Of a stretch of 34,288 bases of DNA, positions 9,288 to 17,068 are shown one piece after another. Within the stretch, counting starts at the first letter, position 1; every line of letters starts with the position of its first letter. The notes below the pieces were generated by a model. The model saw only the letters and a list, made by a program, of their open reading frames with translations, did no database searches and was not told the DNA's origin. Source of the stretch: Bradyrhizobium australiense (lineage in GTDB: Bacteria; Pseudomonadota; Alphaproteobacteria; Rhizobiales; Xanthobacteraceae). The stretch is taken from assembly GCF_013114825.1 (NCBI RefSeq), contig NZ_JAAVLX010000019.1:1-34288 (forward strand). Reading direction: 5' to 3'. Made by a program: the position numbers and the translations under genes.

Positions 9288-9835
9288 TAATTAGTTGTCC
9301 GTGAATAAGCTTCTAAGCGATTGAGCGGGAGTCCGTTTTTCGGATACGGGTGCAATTGAGATTGCAAGGATTCGGGGCTCGAGGGCCGCAAACCTTGCAA
9401 TTTTTCTTTTGGATTCCGTTTCGCCGTGAACCGTGATTCTGTGCTGCATCGGAGGGCACGATGCGGCCGAAGAAGCACCAAATGACGGGATCAAGCGACC
9501 TGTTCCGGGCGCGGCTCGACCAGATCATCAATCTGAAGCACGAGCTGGTTCAGCTCGCCGGCAAATCGATTGGGATTGGATCGATCGCGAGATCGCACCG
9601 CTTTACAGCGAGAACGGCCGGCCCGGGATCGAGACGCGGTTTGTGATCGGGCTTTTGTTGCTCAAACACATTGGGCCGGCGATGCAGCCAACGTGATCCT
9701 GTGCGCCGTCGGCTATAACTTCCGCCGTATCCTCGCCTGGCTGAGAGAGCTCTTGTGCCTGATCTTAATCCCCCTCTGGCGCGTGCTCGCCATCCCAGCC
9801 AGGTTCAATCCGGCTTCTTAACGGGCGACTAATTA
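9288..9835 (+). mobile_element. IS5-type element with large internal deletion
   Basis: Near-identical terminal inverted repeats bound the element: TAATTAGTTGTCCGT at 9288-9302 and, as complement, TAATTAGTCGCCCGT at 9821-9835. Inside are only the first about 70 and last about 45 residues of the transposase, joined near 9673. The element is about 550 bp instead of the roughly 1.4-1.6 kb expected for the family, so it is a non-autonomous deletion derivative. Confidence 0.7.
9461..9821 (+). pseudogene. IS5-type transposase, N- and C-terminal ends joined
   Basis: The N-terminal part reads MRPKKHQMTGSSDLFRARLD and, after a one-base frame change near 9566, IDWDWIDREIAPLYSENGRP and FVIGLLLLKHI. At about 9673 the sequence jumps to the C-terminal AGDAANVILCAVGYNFRRIL, which normally lies several hundred residues later. 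The whole catalytic core is missing. The upstream ATG 9461 matches the usual transposase start. Confidence 0.75.
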
Positions 9836-9887
9836 AAGAACTCTGATTCCCTCGCACCGAGTTGATTCGGCATGGGGGCTTCCATGC

Positions 9888-10123
9888 AAGGGCTACAACG
9901 GCGACGGCCTTCGTGCCGAAATCATCAATCGTGGTGCCAAGCCTGTTATTCCAAACCCTCCACAGCTTCAGCAAGCGCGCCTATAAAGGGCGCAAGGTCA
10001 TCGAGCGCTGTTTCTGCCCGGCTCAAGGATTTCAGGCGCGTCGCAACTCGCTACGATAAACTTGCTAGAAACTTCTTGGCTGCCATCCACCTCGCCGCCA
10101 TCGCCGCCTTTTGGATCAATTGA
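9888..10123 (+). pseudogene. IS5-family (IS427-like) transposase C-terminus
   Basis: Three successive frames read GYNGDGLRAEIINRGAKPVI, FSKRAYKGRKVIERCF, and RLKDFRRVATRYDKLARNFL through AAIHLAAIAAFWIN to the stop TGA 10121-10123. This is the standard C-terminal end of small IS5-type transposases (compare the minus-strand element at 23.4-24.3 kb). The N-terminal half and the left end are missing. Confidence 0.75.
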
Positions 10124-10396
10124 GTCTGAACCCTAGCTAGTACCTGGCCCCTAGATCCTCAGTTGTCTGCGCTCAGCTTAGCTGAGTCAGCGCGCAGAGA
10201 CTGAATAGTTAGGTCGCCGAAATTGAGAGATCAAAACTCATCAACCGATGCCAAATCGAGTGAAGGTCAAGCCTCACCAGCCCCAGTAGCCGAACATCGC
10301 CGCCAGCGATCGGTCACCCATGCCGAGCAACAAATGGTCGCCGTGGCTCGGGACTATGACCGGCACAGCCGATACGTCTAATGGCCGTAGCAGCTC
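10124..10396. other. intergenic stretch with a small palindrome
   Basis: No gene is seen. CTCAGC (10172-10177) and GCTGAG (10181-10186) form a 6-bp palindrome around TTA. There is no T-run after it, so a terminator is not supported. Confidence 0.35.
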
Positions 10397-10403
10397 CAAT
10401 TGA

Positions 10404-11098
10404 CTCGGACCCAGACGGCTGCGAGCGAGTTGACGAGAGCTGCTGAAAGTTTCGACGACCACAGCGAAACCTCAGTCCTGATTCTGACCGGCACGAAGTC
10501 TTTCAGCGCCGGCGCCGATCTGAAAAGCGGTGGGGGCCGGTCGCGTGCAGCGATTGACGTAGGCACGCTGCGCCGTCAACTGCGGACCGGACCCCCGGCT
10601 AACCCGCGCCTGGTACGAGATGGAACAGGTGACGATCGCTAGATCGAAGGATTTTGCATCGGAGGCGCCACGCGCGCGCCGTCGTCCTTGACTTTCGGAT
10701 CATGGCGCGCGACGCCCACATCCGCGTACCTGAAATCGCGCTCGGCATGAACATGAGCTGGCAGACCATCCCGCGCATGCTGCAACTGATCGGTCCAGCA
10801 CGCACGAAGCAGGCGATCATCCTCGCCGACCAGCGGATCTCCGCGGCAGAGGCCTGCGACTGGGGATTGGTGGAGCAGGTGACGGAGCCTGGGGCGAGCT
10901 TCCACGCTGCAATGGAACTCGCCGAGAAGGTTGCCGCCCAGCCGCCATGACCAAGCAGACGGTCAATCGTCTCTCCGATGCGCTTGACGATGTCGCGAGC
11001 CACATGGACCTCGATCAGTTGGCATTGACCTGCATGACCAAGGATTACAAGGAGGGCATTGCGGCGTTCCTCGAGAAAACGCAAACCCCGCTTAAGAG
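10404..11098 (+). pseudogene. decayed enoyl-CoA hydratase paralogue
   Basis: This is a diverged, broken copy of the gene at 18619-19449. The shared pieces include SELTRAAESFDD, FSAGADLKSG, MNMSWQTIPRMLQLIGPART, KQAIILADQRISAAEA and MTKQTVNRLSDALDD. The first about 50 codons are absent. A frameshift and stop at about 10620-10640, a deletion in the GFCIGGA region, and a small deletion with stop at about 10948 destroy the frame. DNA similarity to the intact copy continues slightly past the stop (to about 11140), which shows that a segment, not only the gene, was duplicated. Confidence 0.88.
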
Positions 11099-11140
11099 GG
11101 CGCCAAGAGCAAACAGTGAGAATGCCGTGTGGACCTATCA

Positions 11141-11574
11141 GTGCTTAATCCATGGCGGCGAACGTGATCGCGGCGATCTTTGAAGGTGCTTTGGGCCGAC
11201 AGCTCGGCAAACAAATGGTCGTCCGTGGAGAACCCGGATTTAGCCGCGACGAGCTGAAATCGCCAGATGAGCGCTACAAGGACTTGGCAACAGAGCGCAG
11301 CGAGCGGACGAGACATGGGCGCTTCTCGCGCTTGATTTGCGGAATAACCCGCCGCTTCTGGCCTATGTGAACACCTTGGCTTGTAATCGGGTGGCGATTG
11401 TGGCCGCGATAGCCGTTGTCGACAAAAAGACATTCGATAGTGTTGCCGATCAGCGCCTCCTCGAAATCCTCAATGTGCGCAGGCCTCAATGCCTGTTCAG
11501 CGACGGCTGATCTATAAGGCCGTGGTCGACGTCTCAGGCTTGCCATTCTCAGCTAGCGCTACGGCCTGACGTTT
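11141..11574 (-). pseudogene. IS5/IS1182-like transposase fragment and surrounding debris
   Basis: On the minus strand between about 11519 and 11328 the peptide reads EDFEEALIGNTIECLFVDNG, YRGHN, then GQKRRVIPQIKRE. This matches the second catalytic aspartate region of the IS5-type transposase whose ends are seen at 9461-9821 (family pattern RAYVDKGYRGH followed by ISGQKR). The plus strand around 11152-11370 has an open frame of 72 codons without recognisable family. No intact gene is present. Confidence 0.5.
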
Positions 11575-12440
11575 GGTGTTGAGACGTTTGCTTCCTGGAT
11601 TGGACAGCACGCTGCCGTCAGTGTGGCGATGATGAATCATCGCTGGAAGCGGTTGCTTGCACGAAACCTCGGGCTCAGCTTGTAGCCCGTATGAGGTGGT
11701 GCCATTCATCACGGCCGCAGCGAGCAGGAGCGGTGTGCTGGTTTAATGTTCTTTCGCCCGTAGCGAGCTCTTCTATATCCATTGAACTCTATTCGTTCTC
11801 GCTTAAAACATTAGGAGCGGCTGACACAAAGCTTCGCGTTCGCTCGATTCCGCGCAGGATTTCGGCGTGCGAGGTGACACATTAAAGAAATTCAGCTCTG
11901 AGAGCCCGATAATATTTCCGTGAAAGACACAAGTCTTCTGTCGACCGCAGGGTCGCGGATCAAAGCGCAGGTGAGGAAAGCATTGAGCCATTTGGTCAAC
12001 CGCAGGCGCCTCATGCGGGCCTATCCCTACGATCTCGACCGCGCGCGCAAAAAGCTGCAATCCATCAAGAGGAACATCGTGGTCTGGTCGTCGACCAGCG
12101 CTGCAGGCGCGGGAGCGTCAGGGTGCACGGGGGAGGGAAGAGGGTCGATGCCAGGCATGGACAATGCCTTTGTAAAGTTTTCCGGGGTCCAGAAGACCTA
12201 CGACGGCGAAACGCTGGTCGTTAAAAATCTCAACTTGGACATCGCCCGAGGTGAGTTTCTGACGATGCTGGGGCCTTCCGGCTCCGGCAAGACGACGACT
12301 CTCATGATGCTCGCCGGCTTCGAGGCGCCCACCCATGGCTCGTTACTACTGGATGGGCACTCGATCGACAACGTGCCCCCGCACAAGCGCGACATCGGCA
12401 TGGTGTTCCAGAACTATGCACTATTTCCGCATATGACCGT
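11575..12440 (+). repeat. segmental duplication, copy A (upstream region and 5' part of the ABC ATPase gene)
   Basis: The sequence from about 11575 through the first about 95 codons of the ATPase gene reappears, diverged, at about 25733-26586. Matching landmarks include GAGACGTTTGCT, TCGTTCTCGCTT, CGATAATATTT, CGCAGGCGCCTCATG and CTGGTCGTCGAC. Copy A leads into an intact gene; copy B does not. Confidence 0.82.
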
Positions 12441-13239
12441 GGAGGAGAACCTCGCCTTTCCACTCAAGGTCCGCAAGCTCGGCAAGCTCGAGATTGAAGC
12501 CAGGATTAAGCGAGTGCTCGACGTGGTCCGGCTCGGCGCCTATGGCAAGCGCCGGCCCGGCCAGCTTTCCGGCGGCCAGCAGCAGCGCGTCGCACTTGCC
12601 CGCGCCCTTATCTTCGATCCCAAGCTTGTGCTGATGGACGAACCGCTCGGCGCGCTGGACAAGCAGCTGCGCGAGCAGATGCAGCTGGAGATCAAGCATA
12701 TCCACGAGGATCTCGGCGTTACCGTCGTCTATGTGACGCATGACCAGAGCGAGGCGTTGACCATGTCGGACCGCATAGCGGTATTCAACGAGGGGGCCAT
12801 CCAGCAGCTCGCCGCGCCCGCTGAACTCTACGAGCGGCCGCGGAATGCCTTCGTCGCCCAGTTCATCGGCGAGAACAACCGGCTGCACGGCAAGGTCGTG
12901 GCGATGAACGGCGCGACCTGCAAGGTGGAGATTGCCGGCGCCGCCAACGTGCAGGCGCTGGCGATCAATGTCGAGGCGGGTAGGCCGACCGTGCTGTCGT
13001 TGCGGCCGGAGCGGGTGAGGCTGAACCCGATGCCGGGTTCGCTGCCCAATGTCTTCAGCGCGCAAATCGCGGAGGTGATCTATCTGGGCGATCACGTGCG
13101 TATCCGGGCTTCGGTCTGCGGCCAGGATGATTTTGTGATCAAACTGCCGAATTCGGAAGGTGTGGCGCAGGTCGAGCCTGGTGCGGCGATCGCCATCGGC
13201 TGGAAAACGGAGGATTGTCGGGCGCTCGACGCGCAGTGA
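12148..13239 (+). CDS. ABC transporter ATP-binding protein, spermidine/putrescine (PotA) type
   Basis: This 363-residue cytoplasmic ATPase would energise an importer. Walker A GPSGSGKTT is at residues 42-50, the Q-loop is VFQNYALFPHMTVEEN, the signature LSGGQQQR is at 140-147, Walker B is LVLMDEPLGALD, and the switch histidine is in YVTHDQSEAL. The C-terminal part (about 240-363) is a TOBE-type regulatory domain, as in PotA and CysA. The frame is open from 11920, but ATG 12148 follows a purine-rich GGGAGGGAAGAGGG and starts where homology begins, so I chose it. It is the first of four co-directional importer genes with 80-90 base gaps or overlaps. A truncated duplicate lies at 26287-26586. 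Confidence 0.88.
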   Translation: MPGMDNAFVKFSGVQKTYDGETLVVKNLNLDIARGEFLTMLGPSGSGKTTTLMMLAGFEAPTHGSLLLDGHSIDNVPPHKRDIGMVFQNYALFPHMTVEENLAFPLKVRKLGKLEIEARIKRVLDVVRLGAYGKRRPGQLSGGQQQRVALARALIFDPKLVLMDEPLGALDKQLREQMQLEIKHIHEDLGVTVVYVTHDQSEALTMSDRIAVFNEGAIQQLAAPAELYERPRNAFVAQFIGENNRLHGKVVAMNGATCKVEIAGAANVQALAINVEAGRPTVLSLRPERVRLNPMPGSLPNVFSAQIAEVIYLGDHVRIRASVCGQDDFVIKLPNSEGVAQVEPGAAIAIGWKTEDCRALDAQ

Positions 13240-13321
13240 GGACAATCGAGGCATCGCCGCGAGGAAGCCCTTTGGCAGGCCGCTTACATTCCAGGCGGAC
13301 ATAGAGGAGAGAGAGCAGACG

Positions 13322-14380
13322 ATGAGGAGCCCATTCATGATTGCGAGCACCCTGGCCGTGACCGGCTTGGTAGCGGTGCTGCTTGCGAAGCCTGCCTTTG
13401 CAGGCGATCAACTTACGGTCACCTCTGGAGGTGGGTCCTTCCAGCAGGCCCAACGCAAAGCCGTTTTCGAGCCCTTCTCGAAGTCGACCGGGATCAAGGT
13501 TACCGACGACGAATACAGTTACGACAGCACCAAGATCCGCGCGATGGTCCAGTCCAAGACCGTGAGCTGGGATGTGGTTAACGCCGGCCCGGCGACGACC
13601 ATTAGATTGTGCGGCGACGGCATCATTGAGACGATCGACTGGAAGAAGTTGGGCCTCGATCGAGCCAAGTTTATGGATAACGACAAGAACGACTGCGGGG
13701 TGCCGAATCTAATCTCTGCCACGGTCATCGCCTATGACAAGGACAAGCTGCCGAGCGGCCCCAAGACCATCGCTGACCTGTTCGACCTGCAGAAATTCCC
13801 CGGCAAGCGCGGACTAACTAAGGGCCCCTGGGGCAATCTCGAATGGGCGCTGATCGCCGACGGCGTGGCCATCAAGGACGTCTACAAGGTGCTCAGCACG
13901 CGCGAGGGGGTCGACCGTGCCTTCAAAAAGCTCGACACGATCAAGAAGGAGGTTGTCTGGTGGACGACTGGTGCGCAGCCGCCTCAGCTCCTCGCCGACG
14001 GTCAGGTCGTCATGACCTCAGCCTATAACGGGCGCATCTACGATGCGATCAAGAATTCCGGCAAGCATTTCGAGATCATGTGGGACGCCCAGCAGCCAGC
14101 CATAAGTTTCTGGGTGGTTCCCAAGGGCGGTCCGCGGCTGGATGATGCTTACAAGTTCATCGCCTTCGCCTCTTCGCCCCAGGCGCACGCCGAGATGGCA
14201 CGTATCACCGCCTACGCCCCCAGCAACAAGGACGCGATGGCGCTTGTCGATCCGGCGATCCTGCCCCACGTTCCGACTGCGCCGGACAATCTGCGCAATG
14301 CTCTGCCGAGCGACTCCATCTTCTGGATGGAGAAGGGCGACGAGTTGGGCCAGCGCTTTACCGCCTGGCTGCTGAAGTAA
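13322..14380 (+). CDS. extracellular solute-binding protein, PotD/PotF-like
   Basis: This 352-residue periplasmic ligand-binding protein belongs to the importer. The N-terminus has a signal peptide: a basic start, a hydrophobic core (about residues 7-22) and likely cleavage after AFA (27) before GDQLTVTSGGGSFQQAQRKA. The mature sequence follows the bacterial extracellular solute-binding protein fold of PotD-like proteins: VVNAGPATTIRLC, LISATVIAYDKDKLP, FPGKRGLTKGPWGNLEWALI, YNGRIYDAI. The ligand cannot be read from the sequence; polyamines, GABA, opines or quaternary amines are all known for this class. ATG 13322 is used because the signal peptide starts there. The frame extends upstream to 13160 without sense. 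No defects were seen. Confidence 0.85.
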   Translation: MRSPFMIASTLAVTGLVAVLLAKPAFAGDQLTVTSGGGSFQQAQRKAVFEPFSKSTGIKVTDDEYSYDSTKIRAMVQSKTVSWDVVNAGPATTIRLCGDGIIETIDWKKLGLDRAKFMDNDKNDCGVPNLISATVIAYDKDKLPSGPKTIADLFDLQKFPGKRGLTKGPWGNLEWALIADGVAIKDVYKVLSTREGVDRAFKKLDTIKKEVVWWTTGAQPPQLLADGQVVMTSAYNGRIYDAIKNSGKHFEIMWDAQQPAISFWVVPKGGPRLDDAYKFIAFASSPQAHAEMARITAYAPSNKDAMALVDPAILPHVPTAPDNLRNALPSDSIFWMEKGDELGQRFTAWLLK

Positions 14381-14457
14381 ATAACCCAACGAAGGAATGG
14401 CGGGGTGGGCATCCGTTCACCTCGCTGCCTCGAACGAACGAACTGAAAGAGAAATCG

Positions 14458-15708
14458 ATGGCGACGATGGCTGTCCAAATCGCCGGAAGCCCTGACGACA
14501 TTCCGCTGCGGACCAAGCTGCAGCGGGTCGAGCGCCGGCGTAAGCTGAGGGCCGTCAGCCTAGTCCTGCCGCTACTGCTCTTCATTCTGATCGCCTTCGT
14601 CTTGCCCATCGGCCGGATGATATTCAACGCAATCCATGACGATACGCTGCTGAGGCTCATGCCGCGAACCATGGCAGCGCTAAATGCCTGGGACGGCAAG
14701 GATTTGCCCGACGAGACCGTCTATGCCGCTCTTGTCGGAGACCTCAAGCAGGCGTCGGCACAGAAGACCGCGGGCGCGATCGCCAAGCGGATGAACTATG
14801 AGCTGCCCGGTGCCCTCAGCGAGGTGATGTCGAGCGCTCGCAAGGCAAGCGCGCTTTCCGCCGGCCTCTACAAGGAGGCGCTGATCGAAATAAATCCGTT
14901 TTGGGGTCGGCACGACGCCTGGAGCTTGCTGAAGCGCGGAAGGTCGGCCTATACGGCCTTTTACTTACTGCGTTCGGTCGATTACCAGTATGGCCCCGAC
15001 AGCCAGATCGTCACCTCGCCGCCGGAGAACGCGATTTTCCGCGATATCTTCTTGCGTACGCTTGGCATCAGCATCGGCGTGACCGCCGCGACCCTGCTGC
15101 TCGGCTTCCCGGTGGCCTATCTCCTGGCGACACTGCCGCCCAGATCTCGCAATCTGCTGATGATATTGGTCGTGCTGCCGTTCTGGACGTCGTCATTGAT
15201 GCGCACCATCGCCTGGGTCGTGCTGCTGCAGGATCGCGGGCTGGTGAACGACACGTTGATAGCGCTGCATGTCATATCTCAGCCAGCTGAGCTCATCTTC
15301 AATCGCGTCGGGACGATCGTGGCCATGACCCATATCCAGTTGCCCCTCACGTTGCTACCGATCTACAGCGTGATGAAGACGATCTCACCAAGCCTGGTCC
15401 GCGCCGCTCGCTCGCTTGGCGCCGGGCCCTTCTACGCCTTCTGGAAGGTCTACTTCCCGCTGACCCTGCCGGGGATCGCCGCCGGCTGCCTTCTGACGTT
15501 CATTCTGTGCCTAGGCTACTACATAACCCCCGCGCTCGTCGGCGGGCCGGCCGACCAAATGATTGGCTCGTTTGTCGCCTACTACACGAACGAGGATCTC
15601 AACTGGGGTATGGCCTCGGCCCTTGGCGCCATCCTGCTCAGCGCGACACTGCTACTCTACTATGTCTTCAACAAGCTGGTCGGCGCCGACCCGATTAAAG
15701 TGGGGTGA
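14458..15708 (+). CDS. ABC transporter permease, PotB-like
   Basis: This 416-residue inner-membrane permease has a first transmembrane segment at about 33-57. A large hydrophilic region of about 140 residues (about 58-197) follows, before a cluster of five further membrane segments. The EAA loop contacting the ATPase is at about 315-338 (RAARSLGAGPFYAFWKVYFP). PotB-type permeases are usually about 280-310 residues. The extra length comes from the loop between the first and second membrane segments, which should face the periplasm. Such long loops occur in some polyamine/opine-type permeases. The stop overlaps or closely abuts the next gene, indicating coupling. Confidence 0.86.
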   Translation: MATMAVQIAGSPDDIPLRTKLQRVERRRKLRAVSLVLPLLLFILIAFVLPIGRMIFNAIHDDTLLRLMPRTMAALNAWDGKDLPDETVYAALVGDLKQASAQKTAGAIAKRMNYELPGALSEVMSSARKASALSAGLYKEALIEINPFWGRHDAWSLLKRGRSAYTAFYLLRSVDYQYGPDSQIVTSPPENAIFRDIFLRTLGISIGVTAATLLLGFPVAYLLATLPPRSRNLLMILVVLPFWTSSLMRTIAWVVLLQDRGLVNDTLIALHVISQPAELIFNRVGTIVAMTHIQLPLTLLPIYSVMKTISPSLVRAARSLGAGPFYAFWKVYFPLTLPGIAAGCLLTFILCLGYYITPALVGGPADQMIGSFVAYYTNEDLNWGMASALGAILLSATLLLYYVFNKLVGADPIKVG

Positions 15709-15713
15709 GAACG

Positions 15714-16544
15714 ATGGCCGCGTCACCCTATGCCTCTCCGATGGAGAAGGGCTGGTACTACCTGCACCGGCTCCTCTGCGGGGCGGTGCTGCTGTTTCTG
15801 ATCGCGCCGATCCTCGTGGTCATCCCGCTGTCGTTCAATTCCGTACCCTTCTTCAGCTATCCGATGCCAAGCCTGTCGCTCCGCTGGTATCAGGAGTTCT
15901 TCCTCACCGGCCGGTGGCAGGGGGCGCTGCACAACTCGATCTTTGTTGCCGTGTTGGTCACCCTGCTGTCGACCGCTCTGGGCACGCTAGCCGCACTCGG
16001 GCTCAGCCGCCCGAACTTTCCCTGGCGGGCCGCTATCATGAGCCTACTGATCTCACCCCTCGTCGTCCCGGGTGTGATCACCGCGGTGGCCGTGTATTTC
16101 TTCTATGCCGATGTCGGGCTGCTCAACACCTATACGGGGCTGATCCTGGCGCACACCACGCTGGCCACGCCCTTCGTCGTCATCACCGTGACCGCGACTC
16201 TGACAGGTTTCGACCATTCGCTGACCCGCGCAGCCGCCGGGCTCGGCGCGCCGCCGATCACGGTCTTCTTCAAGGTCATCCTGCCACTCATCCTTCCGGG
16301 CATGATCTCTGGTGCGCTCTTCGCCTTCCTCACCTCCTTCGACGAGGTGCTGCTCGCCCTTTTCGTCGCCAGCCCCGAGCAGCGCACTTTGCCGAAGGTC
16401 ATGTTTTCCGGTATGCGCGAGGAGATCAGTCCGACCATCATTGCCGCCGCCACCGTGCTGATCCTATTCTCCATCGCCATGCTGACCACGGTCGAGCTGC
16501 TGCGGCGGCGTTCGGAGCGCCTGCGCGGCATCCGCAACACTTGA
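15714..16544 (+). CDS. ABC transporter permease, PotC-like
   Basis: This is the second permease of the importer, 276 residues, with about six membrane segments. The first is LLCGAVLLFLIAPILVVIPL (about 20-39). The EAA loop begins at residue 172 (RAAAGLGAPPITVFFKVILP). ATG 15714 lies five bases after the preceding stop. A GTG at 15705 overlapping that stop is an alternative start adding three residues. The C-terminal end LRRRSERLRGIRNT is basic and cytoplasmic. No ATPase or lipoprotein gene follows, so the four genes form a complete transporter. Confidence 0.87.
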   Translation: MAASPYASPMEKGWYYLHRLLCGAVLLFLIAPILVVIPLSFNSVPFFSYPMPSLSLRWYQEFFLTGRWQGALHNSIFVAVLVTLLSTALGTLAALGLSRPNFPWRAAIMSLLISPLVVPGVITAVAVYFFYADVGLLNTYTGLILAHTTLATPFVVITVTATLTGFDHSLTRAAAGLGAPPITVFFKVILPLILPGMISGALFAFLTSFDEVLLALFVASPEQRTLPKVMFSGMREEISPTIIAAATVLILFSIAMLTTVELLRRRSERLRGIRNT

Positions 16545-17068
16545 TGCCTCCTATCTCATGTTGAGACCCTTACGTCACGTCAAAGATTTTCACCAGCCAT
16601 TGCGCAACTGCACCGGCTTGGGACGATAACTGACAGCGCAAACGAAAAGATTGGTGCGCCGCCGCGTGACATCAGGCGGCGCAATCGCCCTCACAACGCG
16701 CCCTCGTCAAGCGCCGGTATGCCTAGCTCGACCGAATCCTTAATCCGCGCGGACGAATCGCATCCATCGGGGCACTGAAGCGCATCTCGGGCAGCACTCG
16801 ACGACAAATTCACGAACGCTCTGAGCAGCTGGTGTAGGCGGAGCTAGCCGATTCTCCTTCGTGCCCTCACTGCTCGCACCTGTGGTTTATCTCCACGATG
16901 AACTTCTGCGCCCGAGCCAGAGAATTTGCCTGATCTATGTGTCGCTCCTGCGGAAGTCGGCGTTTTTCTTCTGCAGCCCAAGGTAATTCTTCTGGAGCCT
17001 CTGGGGTGGAGGTGGGTGTATCGCTCATGTGCCCAGAATCGGCAGAAGGAAAAGGACGTTTGTGACAG
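16545..17068. other. intergenic region between importer and acyl-CoA ligase
   Basis: This is 524 bases without a supported gene. The minus-strand open frame 16867-17616 runs opposite the ligase gene and has no recognisable family. The only structure is the strong stem-loop at 16655-16683. A purine-rich AAGGAAAAGGA at about 17046-17056 may serve as the ribosome-binding site of the ligase. Confidence 0.5.
16655..16683. terminator. 9-bp stem-loop, possible terminator of the importer operon
   Basis: TGCGCCGCC (16655-16663) pairs perfectly with GGCGGCGCA (16675-16683) around an 11-base loop, 110 bases past the last permease stop. No T-run follows, so termination, if any, would not be of the classical intrinsic type. 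Confidence 0.4.

Noticed and set aside
11920..12147. 76-codon N-terminal extension of the ABC ATPase
   Set aside because: The frame is open, but ATPases of this family start at the later ATG, a purine-rich site precedes 12148, and the duplicate copy does not preserve this frame.
12421..13350. 309-codon minus-strand open frame
   Set aside because: It lies opposite the ABC ATPase gene, whose motifs are unmistakable; the antisense frame is a GC-bias shadow without family features.
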